A stretch of DNA of 6,032 nt from the NCBI GenBank assembly GCA_038257535.1, contig JBBSJE010000345.1:1-6032 (forward strand). The letters run 5' to 3'. Every line of letters begins with the position of its first letter. Positions within the stretch are counted from its first letter, which is position 1. The notes below the pieces were generated by a model. It did no database searches. It had not been told where the DNA came from and was given only the letters and a program-made list of their open reading frames with translations. Origin of the DNA: JAGTJU01 sp038257535 (lineage in GTDB: Bacteria > Myxococcota_A > Polyangia > Fen-1088). Position numbers and translations under genes: made by a program. Positions 4,607-6,032 of the stretch are shown here, in pieces.

Positions 4607-6032
4607 TTAACCCACTTCTAAGTCTTCAGAAGGCCGGCGCCACTCGTCATTACGAAACGTGGTGCCCAAGAGCATGAACAACGTCAAGGTGCCCACGCGG
4701 CCTACAAACATGCACAACATGATGACAAAGCGGCCAATGCCATCGAGGGCCGCTGTGGCGCCCATTGAAAGGCCCACTGTGCCCAACGCCGATACGGTCT
4801 CGAACAGCGCCCAATCACCGGGAATGTTTTGCGTCAGTTGCATCAAGGACACTCCACCTATAACGCCAAAACCTGCCACGGTGACGACCGCAGCCGCGCG
4901 AAACACAGTGCGATGAGGGATGTGTTTGCCAAAAACTAAAATGAAGTCTCGTCCTCGCACCGTGGCTATGACGGCCAAAAACAGAACCGCGACGGTGGTG
5001 GTTTTCACACCCCCGGCTGTGCCGCCTGGGCTGCCACCGATGAACATCAGCACAAGCATCATCGGAAGCGACGCCGCACGACCATGGGAGATGTCAACCG
5101 AGTTGAAACCCGCTGTGCGCAGTGAGATCGATTGAAACACGGAATTGTGAAGTTTGTCGGCAAACGACAACGACAACAGGGTGTTGTTCCATTCCACTGC
5201 GGCATACCAGACCGCTCCTATTCCAATCAATATCGCGGTAACAACAATCACCAACCGCACTTGCGCGGTTACAACCCTTCGCTTCTTCCGGCGCACCCAA
5301 TCGGGGAACGCATGAGCCACGGCCGGCGACAAGCCGCCCAACACGATGAGAAGCCCAACTGTATAAAGCACAAGGGCGTCGGTTTGGTAGGGAACCAAGC
5401 TGTCGGTTTGCAGCGCAAAACCCGCGTTGCAGAAGGCAGAGATGGCTGTAAAAAATCCCCGCCAGGCGGCCGTCTTCAAGCCGTCACCCCGCAGGGCGAA
5501 CAACCCCGTCAGCACCGTACCGCCAAGAAATTCGACAACGAATGTAAAGGTGATGAGCACACGCAGCGAGCCGAATAAACGGCTCTTGTCCTGCGCGGTC
5601 ATCAGCTCGGCCATCGCCGCCTCATGCCTCATGCTCAAACGCTTGCCCAAAAGTCGCAGCGCCGCCGTTGAGAAAGTCATAATGCCCAAACCGCCCAACT
5701 GGATCATCACCAACACCATAATTTGTCCGGCGGTGCTGAAATCTGCACCCGTATCAAGAACAACCAGGCCGGTAACACAAACCGCGCTAACCGCGGTAAA
5801 TGCAGCATCGCTAAGACCAAAGCCCACGTCGCCCGAACTGGCCACCGGCAATGCCAGAACGAGCGTGCCTAACACGCACAAGGCGAAAAACGTGGAAACC
5901 AACAAACGCGCCGGCTGCTCGAAAATGGGATCCCACCAATCCGCGCCGCCCATACCCGAGGACGCTTTGGCCGGAACAAGCAACAGGGCCGCCACGGGCA
6001 CGCAGGCTGACACCGTGAGCGCCAACGCTTCG
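4607..6032 (-). CDS. ktrB: KtrB/TrkH-type K+ transporter membrane subunit, 5' end missing
   Basis: This encodes at least 474 residues of the TrkH/KtrB/HKT superfamily, the K+-conducting membrane subunit driven with KtrA. Numbering here starts from the TTG at 6025. The four membrane-pore-membrane repeats each keep the filter glycine: CVTGL (Gly86), CNAGF (Gly202), RTAGF (Gly306) and GTVGL (Gly418). QLGGLGIMTF (109-118) is a family signature after the first pore. The stretch IGGSPGGTAGGVKTTT (329-344) corresponds to the flexible intramembrane gate loop of KtrB. RRKKRR (245-250) marks a cytoplasmic loop between repeats 2 and 3. The C-terminus RRPSEDLEVG resembles the usual acidic KtrB tail. The frame is still open at the window edge, and the TTG at 6025 has no visible binding site, so the true start lies outside. 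Residues 2-18 are a hydrophobic segment before the usual first helix (about 38-60), which suggests an N-terminal membrane extension. The promoter of the operon is also outside the window. Confidence 0.93.
   Translation of the reverse strand, partial: EALALTVSACVPVAALLLVPAKASSGMGGADWWDPIFEQPARLLVSTFFALCVLGTLVLALPVASSGDVGFGLSDAAFTAVSAVCVTGLVVLDTGADFSTAGQIMVLVMIQLGGLGIMTFSTAALRLLGKRLSMRHEAAMAELMTAQDKSRLFGSLRVLITFTFVVEFLGGTVLTGLFALRGDGLKTAAWRGFFTAISAFCNAGFALQTDSLVPYQTDALVLYTVGLLIVLGGLSPAVAHAFPDWVRRKKRRVVTAQVRLVIVVTAILIGIGAVWYAAVEWNNTLLSLSFADKLHNSVFQSISLRTAGFNSVDISHGRAASLPMMLVLMFIGGSPGGTAGGVKTTTVAVLFLAVIATVRGRDFILVFGKHIPHRTVFRAAAVVTVAGFGVIGGVSLMQLTQNIPGDWALFETVSALGTVGLSMGATAALDGIGRFVIMLCMFVGRVGTLTLFMLLGTTFRNDEWRRPSEDLEVG

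Noticed and set aside
4175..4621. 148- and 140-codon plus-strand open frames over ktrA
   Set aside because: They lie opposite a well-conserved RCK protein whose every landmark is intact; the translations are low in hydrophobic order and match no family I know.
4615..4632. CTTCT/AGAAG dyad at the ktrB end
   Set aside because: A 5-bp stem inside the coding sequence with no T-run; not convincing as a terminator or attenuator.
4741..4750. CATCGAGGGC here also occurs at 1-10
   Set aside because: A single 10-base match, in ktrB coding sequence and at the window edge, with no extension; most likely chance.

Overview
The window is GC-rich, densely coding, and holds two convergent gene groups. The organism is most likely a Gram-negative bacterium of the Myxococcota or a related 'deltaproteobacterial' lineage. 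This is inferred from three things: a DUF1592/DUF1588 lipoprotein paired with a DUF1552 Tat-exported protein (a pair common in Myxococcota and Planctomycetota), a clear lipobox and Tat signal, and the protein style of the Ktr genes. No rRNA, tRNA or marker gene is present to fix the taxonomy.

Left half, plus strand (1-3266). A 166-base leader carries a perfect 7-bp dyad (26-43) that overlaps a weak promoter-like sequence. It is followed by a large outer-membrane-type lipoprotein (167-1912) of the planctomycete/myxobacterial PSD/PSCyt domain family, with one CXXCH haem-binding motif. Next, after 58 bases, comes a DUF1552 protein with a twin-arginine signal (1971-3266). Both proteins should act outside the cytoplasm, and their adjacency suggests a shared but unknown function.

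Right half, minus strand (6032-3263). Transcription runs leftward through ktrB (5' end cut off by the window edge), ktrA and a small HAMP-domain membrane protein. KtrB is the K+-translocating membrane subunit and KtrA the cytoplasmic nucleotide-binding RCK gating subunit. The third gene starts 3 bases after the ktrA stop and encodes two membrane helices, an extracytoplasmic helical region and a HAMP domain, but no kinase, methyl-accepting or other output domain. Its place in the operon suggests a link to K+ uptake, which is inference.

The two groups meet tail to tail. The stop codons of the DUF1552 gene and the HAMP gene overlap within one CTAG (3263-3266). A GC-rich hairpin plus T-run, resembling an intrinsic terminator, lies across this junction.

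I found no phage, transposon, CRISPR array or RNA gene. Most of the window is ordinary. The points most worth a second look are the output-less HAMP protein in a ktr operon, the apparent extra N-terminal membrane segment of KtrB, and the terminator built into the overlapping gene ends.
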